Of a stretch of 7,495 nt of DNA, positions 1 to 6,085 are shown piece after piece; the stretch's first letter is position 1; every line of letters starts with the position of its first letter. Below the pieces are notes generated by a model, which made no database searches, had not been told where the DNA came from, and saw only the letters and a list, made by a program, of their open reading frames with translations. Source of the DNA: an uncultured Saprospiraceae bacterium (GTDB lineage Bacteria > Bacteroidota > Bacteroidia > Chitinophagales > Saprospiraceae); contig CALGLY010000067.1 of assembly GCA_937959095.1 (NCBI GenBank), positions 1-7,495 on the forward strand. Direction: 5' to 3'. Position numbers and translations under genes: made by a program.

Positions 1-2
1 AT

Positions 3-413
3 GTCATGCCTGATTGGCTTGGAGGACCTAAAGCATTGAAGGCTTTAAAAGCACAGAAAGCTTTAACAATAACGAAAGCGGCAACAAATGGGAGAATTGT
101 TATGAATTATAACAAGTCCATAGCTGCTATTCAACGGTTCATGAAATCAGGAGGGAAGCCTGGAGCTATTAATCTTAAAGTTTGGAATAAAATATCTGTT
201 GTTGAACAAAAGAAATTTAAAGCCGCTCTTCAAAAAGGAGTTGTTGGTACGGAAGGACAAAAAGGTAAAAATGGTATTCTTAAATTAGCGAAAGACAATA
301 AAAAATATCGTTCAAAAGGCTTTACCCATAAATTAAAAATTAATGCAGATCATAGAATTTATGGAAAAAAAGTAAATGATAAATGGTTTTTTGATCATCT
401 TGATACACATTAA
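3..413 (+). CDS. RHS-type polymorphic toxin, C-terminal toxin domain (5' end outside window)
   Basis: The frame is open to the left edge, so this is probably the tail of a longer RHS protein rather than a gene starting at the ATG at 6. Counting from that Met, residues 1-30 are an Ala/Lys/Leu-rich linker. The rest is a very basic domain with small motifs near the C-terminus: FTHKLKI (106-112), DHRIYG (115-120), and FDHLDTH (129-135) as the last residues. A short Lys-rich domain ending in conserved-looking His, Arg and Asp residues is usual for nuclease toxins of the BECR/RelE-like kind, but I cannot assign a family. The toxin role is inferred from three things: the basic composition, the acidic small gene starting one base after the stop, and the RHS tip elsewhere in the window. 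It would be exported and act in a neighbouring cell. The cleavage target is unknown. Confidence 0.6.
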   Translation, partial: VMPDWLGGPKALKALKAQKALTITKAATNGRIVMNYNKSIAAIQRFMKSGGKPGAINLKVWNKISVVEQKKFKAALQKGVVGTEGQKGKNGILKLAKDNKKYRSKGFTHKLKINADHRIYGKKVNDKWFFDHLDTH

Positions 414-414
414 A

Positions 415-747
415 ATGGATTGGACAAAAGAAAAAATACAGAATTATTACAAGTTAGCTAAAGAATCTTTTTATGAGACAATTGAAGCTTATGAAAACGA
501 TTCAGCATTTCAGGATGATAAGTTACCTAAAGAGGTTGATATTCTTGATATACATACAGAGCCACATAGTTTTGGAGTTATGTATGATTATCCCATGTTT
601 CCTCCTCCTGTAATATACATAACATTAAAATTAGATTCTAATAAAATAAATATGCAAGGAAAATATTTCTTGTATTTAGATAAAAATGGGAAATATTTAG
701 ATGACTGGTATGATCTTAATATAATTAACAATTATATTACGGAATAA
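415..747 (+). CDS. Probable cognate immunity protein (110 aa)
   Basis: The ATG at 415 lies one base after the toxin stop, a spacing typical of toxin-immunity pairs and of translational coupling. An upstream in-frame ATG at 376 would overlap the toxin and add 13 hydrophobic residues, so I prefer 415. The product is acidic and aromatic-rich: a helical N-terminus (MDWTKEKIQNYYKLAKESF), then probable beta strands (PPPVIYITLKLD, 63-74; GKYFLYLDKNGKYLDDWYDL, 82-101). There is no signal peptide or membrane segment, so it is cytoplasmic. The acidic charge complements the basic toxin. No immunity family is recognised; the role is inferred from position and charge. The stop at 745-747 directly abuts the left structured element at 748, so the mobile module appears to start exactly at the end of this gene. 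Confidence 0.6.
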   Translation: MDWTKEKIQNYYKLAKESFYETIEAYENDSAFQDDKLPKEVDILDIHTEPHSFGVMYDYPMFPPPVIYITLKLDSNKINMQGKYFLYLDKNGKYLDDWYDLNIINNYITE

Positions 748-773
748 GGTGTTCCTCCGCAGAAGCCAACAGA

Positions 774-841
774 CTAGAACCACGCCAGTAGTTATAAAAA
801 ACTACCATTGCGCTAGTCGCTTTATTCTATCATGGTTCTAG
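774..841 (-). repeat. Stem-loop with compensatory change relative to right element
   Basis: CTAGAACCA at 774-782 pairs perfectly with TGGTTCTAG at 833-841 and encloses a smaller hairpin, GTAGTT (788-793) with AACTAC (800-805). The right copy pairs CTAGAACTA (6456-6464) with TAGTACTAG (6541-6549) around GTAC-AAAA-GTAC. A C-G pair here is a T-A pair there, and the inner hairpin also changes both arms. Confidence 0.65.
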
Positions 842-862
842 GTTTGGCATGTTTGTCGTCAC

Positions 863-918
863 GGCGGTTCTCTTGCTTATAGCCTCGTTAATCACTACGT
901 TACAAGCATTCCACCGCC
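863..918 (-). repeat. Stem-loop GGCGGT/ACCGCC, covarying with the right copy
   Basis: GGCGGT (863-868) pairs with ACCGCC (913-918), with partial pairing further in (TGCTT with AAGCA). The equivalent right stem is GGCTGT/ACAGCC, so one pair is exchanged with its complement while the rest is unchanged. Confidence 0.6.
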
Positions 919-1000
919 CTAGTTGTGTACCTTGTAGGAGCTGTCAGGCAGCGTATTTTTTGTTTTCAATAGAAAAAGAAAAGTGGTAAATACTTGCATA

Positions 1001-1037
1001 AAAAATCCCCTTCGGCTGATAGCTGAAGGGGATTTTT
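1001..1037 (-). terminator. Strong intrinsic terminator, usable in both directions
   Basis: A 17-bp stem (1001-1017 with 1021-1037, one G-T pair) with a 3-base loop is flanked by an A-run on one side and a T-run on the other. It would stop the XRE transcript on the minus strand and could stop readthrough from the toxin-immunity pair on the plus strand. The right structured element has no hairpin at this position but keeps the T-run (6315-6320), so the hairpin looks like an insertion in the left copy. Confidence 0.8.
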
Positions 1038-1179
1038 ATGTAGTGCTCTATCGCTGTGATCACAGCTTTCCTATAGCACACCTGTCACTCCCTACACTTA
1101 CGGTACATACAGCCCTGTCGGGGCTTTCGTTCACGTTTTTTCACTTCGCTTGTTGCTTCGTGATAGAATAGGAATGAGA

Positions 1180-1212
1180 TTATTTTTATTGCGCTTTGCT
1201 TCATAAAAATAA
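1180..1212 (-). repeat. AT-rich hairpin in left structured element
   Basis: TTATTTTTAT (1180-1189) pairs perfectly with ATAAAAATAA (1203-1212) around a 13-base loop. At the same place in the right copy is a stem of different sequence (6142-6152 with 6167-6176) around a loop that is also rich in GC and GCT words. The structure is kept while the sequence is not. Confidence 0.65.
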
Positions 1213-1213
1213 A

Positions 1214-1277
1214 CCACAATAGTAGCCATTGGCTGCACTCGCTACGTTGCAGCCGCCGCCAATGGCTACGATTGTGG
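1214..1277 (-). repeat. Large nested hairpin next to the XRE stop
   Basis: The 20-base outer arms (1214-1233 with 1258-1277) have a single mismatch and enclose a second stem, GGCTGCA (1231-1237) with TGCAGCC (1248-1254), around a 10-base loop. The two stems share three bases, so they compete or form a junction. It ends 12 bases from the XRE stop codon and could also help terminate that transcript. The equivalent right hairpin is 6086-6139, 2 bases after the recombinase stop. Confidence 0.75.
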
Positions 1278-1289
1278 TCAAGGAAAGGA

Positions 1290-1649
1290 TTAAGCAGATT
1301 TTAAAGCACTAGAGAGTAAGTTTTTAAAATTCTGATTGGATGCAAGTGCATCAGCGATATAAAAAAGGACTTTTTGCTGTTCACTATCTAACTTTTCTAT
1401 TAACTGTATTTTTTCAACTAAACTCCTATCATAGGATGCCATATCATAGCTGATATTGTCATCAAAAAGTTGAGCAAGAGAAACTCCTAAGACTTTAGCT
1501 ATTTTTTTTAAAGAAGCTAAATTGGGTTCTACTTTATCGTTTTCTATCCTAGAAAATTGACCTCTATTTATTCCTGTAGATAAAGCTACTTCCTTTTGAG
1601 ATAAATTTTTAGCTAATCTAATTTCTTTTATTCTACTTCCTACATTCAT
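1290..1649 (-). CDS. XRE-family (Cro/C1-type) HTH transcriptional regulator, 119 aa
   Basis: Residues 6-62 form a classic helix-turn-helix repressor domain: RIKEIRLAKNLSQKEVALST is the scaffold and first helices, GINRGQFSRIENDK is the turn and recognition helix, and NLASLKKIAKVLGVSLAQLF completes the fold. Residues 70-119 are probably helical and would mediate dimerisation. An ATG at 1700 would add 17 residues, but it would include the probable -7 box at 1669-1677, so the ATG at 1649 is preferred. The gene is divergent from the primase operon across 181 bp that contain two identical 15-bp repeats and a degenerate third copy near its own start. This fits a repressor controlling itself and the replication and recombination genes, as in phages and integrative elements. 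The HTH assignment is firm; the regulated genes are inferred. Confidence 0.9.
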   Translation of the reverse strand: MNVGSRIKEIRLAKNLSQKEVALSTGINRGQFSRIENDKVEPNLASLKKIAKVLGVSLAQLFDDNISYDMASYDRSLVEKIQLIEKLDSEQQKVLFYIADALASNQNFKNLLSSALKSA

Positions 1650-1668
1650 AAAGTTGCGTTTTAGTAAT

Positions 1669-1700
1669 GTAAAAATACAAAAAAGCTCACTTTTATACAA
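1669..1700 (-). promoter_or_regulatory. Possible Bacteroidota-type promoter for the XRE gene
   Basis: On the minus strand a TTG (1700-1698) lies 20 bases upstream of TATTTTTAC (1677-1669), close to the Bacteroidota -33 TTTG / -7 TAnnTTTG pattern. Transcription would begin shortly before the ATG at 1649. The match is imperfect. Confidence 0.3.
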
Positions 1701-1730
1701 GTTTTATTTAAAAATGCTTTTTTGAATTTT

Positions 1731-1779
1731 GTTTTAACGTAATTTTAATTAATTTTGAGTGTGCGTTTTAACGTAATTT
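1731..1779. promoter_or_regulatory. Two identical 15-bp direct repeats, probable XRE operators
   Basis: GTTTTAACGTAATTT occurs at 1731-1745 and again at 1765-1779. The starts are 34 bp apart, about three helical turns, so two dimers would sit on one face of the DNA. A degenerate relative (GCGTTTTA then GTAAT, 1656-1668) overlaps the 5' region of the XRE gene. The second repeat lies between the possible -33 and -7 boxes of the primase promoter. This arrangement suits repression of both divergent promoters. The repeats could instead be replication iterons, but two copies are few for that. Confidence 0.55.
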
Positions 1780-1786
1780 ATTTTTC
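1755..1786 (+). promoter_or_regulatory. Possible promoter for the primase-recombinase operon
   Basis: TTG (1755-1757) is separated by 21 bases from TATTTTTC (1779-1786), which resembles a -33/-7 pair. The proposed operator at 1765-1779 fills the spacer. The call rests on pattern and position only. Confidence 0.25.
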
Positions 1787-1795
1787 AAAAGAAAA

Positions 1796-1827
1796 TATCA
1801 GCGCTGATAGGATCGTCAAAACCTATC
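1796..1827 (+). promoter_or_regulatory. Leader with two mutually exclusive hairpins before the primase ATG
   Basis: TATCAGCGCTGATA (1796-1809) is a perfect 14-base palindrome. GATAGG (1806-1811) also pairs with CCTATC (1822-1827), which ends three bases before the ATG at 1831. Both structures use bases 1806-1809, so they cannot form together in one RNA. The second would cover the ribosome entry region, and no clear Shine-Dalgarno is visible. The palindrome might instead be a protein-binding site. Confidence 0.4.
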
Positions 1828-1830
1828 GAA

Positions 1831-4317
1831 ATGACAATAGACCAAATTAAGAGCGGCTTAAACATAAAAGATGTTTTGGCCAATTATGGGATAACCATAA
1901 ACAAGAACAAACATATCAACTGTCCATTCCACGCAGACAAAACGCCAAGTATGAAAGTCTTTTTAGACAGCAATACGGTACACTGTTTTAGTGGAAATTG
2001 CGAGCATGGCGGAAAAAGCATGGATGTAATAGACTTAGTGATGTATTTGGAGAAGAACAGCAAGCAAGGAGCAATTTTAAAATGCAAAGAACTATTGAAT
2101 TATCAAGAGCCGATCAAAACGGAGCTTCGCCCAATAGATCAAATCTGGAAAGGGTTAAAATTAAGCCTGATCAAGCACGCCAAAGGAAAAAGTTATTTGA
2201 AATCAAGAGGTTTAAGTACTGGTAATGTTGGCTATCACAGCGGAAAGCTTTCTAAAAGTAAACTAGTAGAACAGGCTAAATTAGTAGGCTTAATAACAGG
2301 AGACAACAAGTCATGGGCAGGCAACTGCGTTATTTTCCCCTTATTGAATGACCTTGGTCAGCTCGTCAGTTTTTATGGTAGAAGCTTAACCAATGGTCAT
2401 TTTTATCAATCGGGTAGATGTGGTTTATATCCTTGTTATCCAAGTAAAAAGGCGAAGCGAATAATACTAACAGAAAGCATTATAGATGCAGCAAGCTTGT
2501 TAGAAATTAAGGCTTTGAAAGAGTATGAAATCTTAGCATTATATGGCACAAATGGATTTACTGGAGAACACAAAAAAGCCTTAGAGAGCTGCGGAGATTT
2601 AGAAGAAATTATCTTGTTACTAGATGGCGATGCAGCAGGGCAAACGGCTAGTAACAAGTATTTAGGAGAACTTAAAAAATTACTTCCTAAAGTTCAAACA
2701 AGAATCGTAGAGTTGCCACAAAATACAGATGTGAACGAGCTTTGGGCAAATCATTTAAGTGAAGAAATGTTCTTGGATTTATTAGAAATAAAAACACCTA
2801 AAAAGCTTGAAAATAAACTAAATACAGCAAATCCAAACAACTTAATTTATCAAGGGATGCACGCTGTATATTATGTAAAAGGTTTTAGTTCTTTGAAAAA
2901 TTTAGATAGTTTAAAAGTTACTTTGGTAGTTGAGCAGGAACATAAAAAATCACGAGGCAAAGTAGAACTGTACGAAGATACAGCAGTACAAAAGTACTGT
3001 AGAACAGCAAGTCAAAAGCTAGGCATTAAGGAAGAATTACTGGATTTAGATATTAGTTTGTTAACGGATGAATTAGAAAGTTATCGAGCAAGCTTTGAAA
3101 GTTTGGAAAATATAAGTTCAAGCTCTGTAAAAAACTTCCAAATTACTGCGGAGGCTCGGAAGAAATCTAAGGCGTTTTTGAGTAGTGGTAATTTGTTTAC
3201 AAGGCTGAATAAAATGATTGGAAAAACGGGAATTGTAGGCGAAGAAAACACCCGATTATTATTATTGATCGTAGCAAGTTCTTACAAATGTAAAGACCCT
3301 TTACATGCTCTAATCCAAGGTTCTAGCGGAAGTGGTAAGACTCGATTATTGCGTAAAGTAATGGAAATGATCCCCGATGATAAAAGCCATGTATGGACAC
3401 GAATAAGTGACAAGAGTTTGTATCATGCCAAGGCAAAATATAAGCATACGAGCATAGGCGTAGAGGACTGGGATGGCTTGAGCGAAGAGGTTCAATACGT
3501 AGTTCGAGAAATACAGTCAGGCAAGCGTTTGACTTCAACGATAACGGTAAAAGATGCAAAAGGAGGCATGGATAATAAGGAGATTTTGGCAGAAGGTCCA
3601 ATATCCACGTTGATGTGTACAACAAGAGGAGCAGTTTATGAGGATAATATGAGTCGTTGTTTACTCGTGGCAGTCGATGAAAGCGGGGAACAAACGGAAA
3701 GAATCTTGGAGTATCAATACAAAAAAGATCGAGGAGAACTAGACGAAAAATCAGAAGAGGAAGCGACGAATTTTATACAAAATTTGGTTTATGTATTAGA
3801 AGCAAAAGGGGTAGTAAATCCCTTTGCAGGTAAGATAGAATTACCTAAGAGAGTGCACAAGATTAGGCGTTTGAATCAGTTGTTCCAATGTTTTGTGAAG
3901 CAGATAACCTGGTGGCATCAGTTGCAAAGAGAGCAGGATAAGCAAGGGCGATTGATAACAACAAAGGAAGATATACAGTTAGGTATCAATCTATTGTTTG
4001 AAACGATTGTCTTAAAAGTGGATGAATTAGACGGAAGTTTGCGCCAGTTTTTTGAGGAGCTAAAAGGCTATGTTGAAGGTCAGGAAGAAAAGGAAAAGTA
4101 TTGCTTTGGTCGCCGAGAAATACGACAGGCATTAAATCTTAGTAAAACACAGCAACATAGGTACATGCAACAACTTTTAGACTTAGAATATATCAAGCAA
4201 GTAGGCGGAGCAGTAAATCGAGGATTTAAGTATCAGATTTCTTATTGGGATGATAATAAAGCCCTTAGAAAAGAGATCCAAAATTATATGAGCAGTCAAT
4301 TAAACGCATTATCTTAA
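1831..4317 (+). CDS. CHC2/TOPRIM DNA primase fused to an AAA+-like ATPase and winged helix (828 aa)
   Basis: The N-terminus has a CHC2-type zinc finger (C31-x2-H34 in CPFHADKTPS, C52 and C57 in HCFSGNC). A TOPRIM core follows, with the acidic Glu E215 in ILTES and the D265-G-D267 motif in LLLDGDAAG. Together these are the DnaG-type RNA-primer synthesis machinery. About 110 poorly conserved residues lead to a P-loop domain: Walker A GSSGSGKT (497-504), a Walker B-like strand IGVED (542-546), and a later MSRC segment with R609 as a candidate arginine finger. Residues 755-810 look like a winged helix (FGRREIRQALNLSKTQQHRY and onward) that could bind an origin or the element ends. The protein is therefore a probable primase-helicase for replicating the element. 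No antirestriction, relaxase or polymerase domain is seen. It is the first gene of a probable operon with the recombinases. Domain calls are firm; helicase activity is inferred. Confidence 0.88.
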   Translation: MTIDQIKSGLNIKDVLANYGITINKNKHINCPFHADKTPSMKVFLDSNTVHCFSGNCEHGGKSMDVIDLVMYLEKNSKQGAILKCKELLNYQEPIKTELRPIDQIWKGLKLSLIKHAKGKSYLKSRGLSTGNVGYHSGKLSKSKLVEQAKLVGLITGDNKSWAGNCVIFPLLNDLGQLVSFYGRSLTNGHFYQSGRCGLYPCYPSKKAKRIILTESIIDAASLLEIKALKEYEILALYGTNGFTGEHKKALESCGDLEEIILLLDGDAAGQTASNKYLGELKKLLPKVQTRIVELPQNTDVNELWANHLSEEMFLDLLEIKTPKKLENKLNTANPNNLIYQGMHAVYYVKGFSSLKNLDSLKVTLVVEQEHKKSRGKVELYEDTAVQKYCRTASQKLGIKEELLDLDISLLTDELESYRASFESLENISSSSVKNFQITAEARKKSKAFLSSGNLFTRLNKMIGKTGIVGEENTRLLLLIVASSYKCKDPLHALIQGSSGSGKTRLLRKVMEMIPDDKSHVWTRISDKSLYHAKAKYKHTSIGVEDWDGLSEEVQYVVREIQSGKRLTSTITVKDAKGGMDNKEILAEGPISTLMCTTRGAVYEDNMSRCLLVAVDESGEQTERILEYQYKKDRGELDEKSEEEATNFIQNLVYVLEAKGVVNPFAGKIELPKRVHKIRRLNQLFQCFVKQITWWHQLQREQDKQGRLITTKEDIQLGINLLFETIVLKVDELDGSLRQFFEELKGYVEGQEEKEKYCFGRREIRQALNLSKTQQHRYMQQLLDLEYIKQVGGAVNRGFKYQISYWDDNKALRKEIQNYMSSQLNALS

Positions 4318-4324
4318 TAATCTT

Positions 4325-4400
4325 GGAACGGTTTGGGAACACCACTGGAACGCTAGAACAGCGATAAAACCTAGAAAAAGTACTTGGCGTTCCTCGTTCC
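4325..4400 (+). repeat. Clustered GGAACG/CGTTCC inverted repeats in the recombinase leader
   Basis: The 103-bp gap between primase and recombinase holds GGAACG at 4325-4330 and 4347-4352, GGAAC at 4336-4340, and CGTTCC at 4388-4393 and 4395-4400. They can nest as 4325-4330 with 4395-4400 and GGAACGC 4347-4353 with GCGTTCC 4387-4393. A competing small hairpin, CGCT-agaac-AGCG, lies at 4351-4363. Possible roles are a recombinase binding or crossover region, or a leader RNA structure that controls the recombinase genes. The word ACGCTAG here recurs in the loop of the right structured element (6109-6115). Confidence 0.5.
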
Positions 4401-4420
4401 GAGAATTTGATCAAGGCCCT

Positions 4421-5254
4421 ATGGAAAATACCATCACTTATCTCAAATGGTTGGAGCTACAAAACTACAAATACCGCAGCATCCAAACCCTTATTAGCCT
4501 AAAAAATCAAGTACAAAACTACCTCCATCAAGAAGGCTTCTTATTATCAACAGAAAGCTTAAAATTATTTAGCCATTGGGCAGCGAATCAAGGCTATAGC
4601 TTAGTTTATCAACAGCAATTACAATGGGGAATCTTGACTTATTTAAGCTATTTAAAACAAGTTCAAGGACTTAAAATTAAGGTCTATTTACCTAAAATAA
4701 AGAAACAAAGGAATCGTAGAAAAGCCTTGAGCAAAGAGCAGCTTAGTAGCATAGAAAAGTGGTTAAAAGAAGTGTCTAAAGATTATTATTTGCATCAATT
4801 GTTATGGAGTCTGTTTTATGGCTGTGGCTTGAGAAGAACGGAAGCAATGAACCTACAACTTAAGGATATTAATATCAAAGATAAACTACTCCATATTAAG
4901 ACCTTAAAGTCAGGAGGAAAACGTAGTTTACCTTTGAGCAAACAGCAAGTTCAATCCTTAGTCAATTACCTTGAAAAAGAACGTCCAAAAGCAAAAGAAG
5001 GCTTTGAAAGCTATTTGTTAGTAGGCAAAAGAGGCGGGAAAATGGACGGAACTTTAGCGAGTTGCTTGCGCCAATGGCAAGAAGAGACAGGTTTAGGAAT
5101 GGTCTTGTGTTGGCATGTTTTACGGCACAGTATTGCGACCAACTTAGTTCAAGGAGGAATGAAAATAGAGCAAGTAAGCCGTTTTTTAGGACACAAAAAC
5201 ATAGGCTCAACGGCTATTTATTTACATTATCAAAAGAAAAAAAATGAGCTTTGA
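4421..5254 (+). CDS. Tyrosine recombinase/integrase, catalytically complete (277 aa)
   Basis: Residues 1-90 form the SAM-like core-binding domain and 100-277 the catalytic domain. All expected active-site residues are present: R138 in GCGLRRTE, K163 in LKSGGKRSLPL, H232 and R235 in HVLRHS, H258 in LGHKN, and nucleophile Y267 in STAIYLHY. The length and the GLR/HxxR/LGH spacing are those of XerC/XerD-like enzymes that cut and rejoin DNA through a 3'-phosphotyrosine. It lies 103 bp downstream of the primase, and its 3' end overlaps the next recombinase gene by 11 bases, so the two are probably made together and may form a mixed complex. The chromosomal XerC and XerD genes are not normally arranged like this, so it is probably the element's own integrase. 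Confidence 0.9.
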   Translation: MENTITYLKWLELQNYKYRSIQTLISLKNQVQNYLHQEGFLLSTESLKLFSHWAANQGYSLVYQQQLQWGILTYLSYLKQVQGLKIKVYLPKIKKQRNRRKALSKEQLSSIEKWLKEVSKDYYLHQLLWSLFYGCGLRRTEAMNLQLKDINIKDKLLHIKTLKSGGKRSLPLSKQQVQSLVNYLEKERPKAKEGFESYLLVGKRGGKMDGTLASCLRQWQEETGLGMVLCWHVLRHSIATNLVQGGMKIEQVSRFLGHKNIGSTAIYLHYQKKKNEL

Positions 5255-6083
5255 AAAGTACTTAAAAGAGCAAGGCTATAAAGCAACAACCGTTCAACGT
5301 TATTTGGCTTGGTTGAAAGGATTTAAGCTTTATTTTTCAATTGAAAACAAACAACTTAACAAGCTAACTTATAACGATTTATTAGGCTATTTAAATGATA
5401 AAGAACAAGGAAATCTTAAACGCAGTACTTTAGTTTTATTATTAGGTAGAATCAAAAAATATTACCAATATTTAAAACTAGAAAATCCTTTAACAGATTT
5501 TAAACTTAAAGGCTATGAAAGTAGCCATAAAGCCCTTACTTTGACTAAAGATCAGTTGGAGCAAATTATACAAGTTTATCGTCAAAACAAACGCCTAAAT
5601 CTAGGCAGTAAAGTGGCGCTTAGCTTGTTAATTTATCAAGGTTTATCGACTCATGAGCTGTCTTTGTTAAGCATCCATCATCTAGACTTACAAAGAGCAG
5701 AACTCAACATTCCTTCCAATCGTTTGTTAGAACGGACAATCGCTTTAGAAGCTTGTCAAATCCTTGATTTATTGAACTTTACTCAAGGAAAAGAACCAGC
5801 TAATTTACTCTTTCATTATCGTAACACAAGCCAAGTTCAAAACCGCCATTATCATTGGAAAAATCAAATTAAAGTAGAGCTAAAGAAGCAAGGCTTACCC
5901 ATTCCTTTTAACAATCTCCAACAGTTTAGAAACAGTAGAATAGCGCATTGGATTAATGAAGAAGGTATTTTAAAAGCTCAATACTTGGCAGGGCATCATC
6001 GTTTATCTTCTACACAACAGCATCAAAGCGAAGATCATCAAGCTCTAAGAGCTGCTTTTGAGCAAGTGCATCCTTTGTTTTAG
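5244..6083 (+). CDS. Degenerate tyrosine recombinase homologue lacking the catalytic tyrosine (279 aa)
   Basis: The overall plan is the same as its neighbour: a SAM-like N-terminal domain (MSFEKYLKEQGYKATTVQRY begins it) and a C-terminal domain with recognisable landmarks. At those landmarks key residues are missing: GLSTHEL (133-139) has S135 where GLR would supply the first Arg, the beta-hairpin Lys is absent from the PSNRLLERTIAL stretch, HxxR is Q226-x-x-R229, and the Tyr position is H260 in STQQHQ. R229 and H251 (AGH) remain. No Tyr follows residue 247. The frame is intact, so it looks retained rather than decaying. Its start ATG lies inside the end of the active recombinase gene, which suggests coupled translation and a heteromer in which this subunit binds DNA without cutting it. 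Confidence 0.82.
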   Translation: MSFEKYLKEQGYKATTVQRYLAWLKGFKLYFSIENKQLNKLTYNDLLGYLNDKEQGNLKRSTLVLLLGRIKKYYQYLKLENPLTDFKLKGYESSHKALTLTKDQLEQIIQVYRQNKRLNLGSKVALSLLIYQGLSTHELSLLSIHHLDLQRAELNIPSNRLLERTIALEACQILDLLNFTQGKEPANLLFHYRNTSQVQNRHYHWKNQIKVELKKQGLPIPFNNLQQFRNSRIAHWINEEGILKAQYLAGHHRLSSTQQHQSEDHQALRAAFEQVHPLF

Positions 6084-6085
6084 TA

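Larger units (their letters stand above)
748..1277 (-). repeat. Left structured terminal element (inverted, diverged copy of 6086-6574)
   Basis: This non-coding stretch reads on the minus strand outward from the XRE stop. It matches the right element in order. Paired blocks are 749-792 with 6531-6572, 813-881 with 6417-6483, 903-943 with 6344-6386, an exact 13-mer at 994-1006 with 6314-6326, 1041-1106 with 6249-6314, and 1134-1141 with 6216-6223. Stems visible by eye are 774-782 with 833-841, 788-793 with 800-805, 863-868 with 913-918, 940-943 with 949-952, 1043-1047 with 1075-1079, the palindrome 1053-1066, 1180-1189 with 1203-1212, and 1214-1233 with 1258-1277. It could be a 3' transcribed structured RNA, a folded recombination or replication site, or one copy of a genome-wide repeat. 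A small open frame at 983-1171 is not a gene. Confidence 0.75.

Noticed and set aside
983..1171. 62-residue open frame in the left non-coding region
   Set aside because: It runs through the terminator hairpin and several conserved stems, reads as low-complexity Phe/Leu/His sequence, and has no counterpart frame in the right copy.
748..1277. Integron attC site or CRISPR array
   Set aside because: No attC R-box core sequences, no integron integrase insert and no regularly spaced identical repeats are visible. The repeats are inverted, single-copy and diverged.
748..4343. Shared 8-mer GGTGTTCC (748-755) and GGAACACC (4336-4343) as att core pair
   Set aside because: An 8-base match in 7.5 kb is not convincing alone, and the right end has no clear copy.
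4421..6083. Chromosomal XerC/XerD pair
   Set aside because: Tandem overlapping copies, a dead second member and linkage to a primase and structured ends fit a mobile element better than chromosome dimer resolution.
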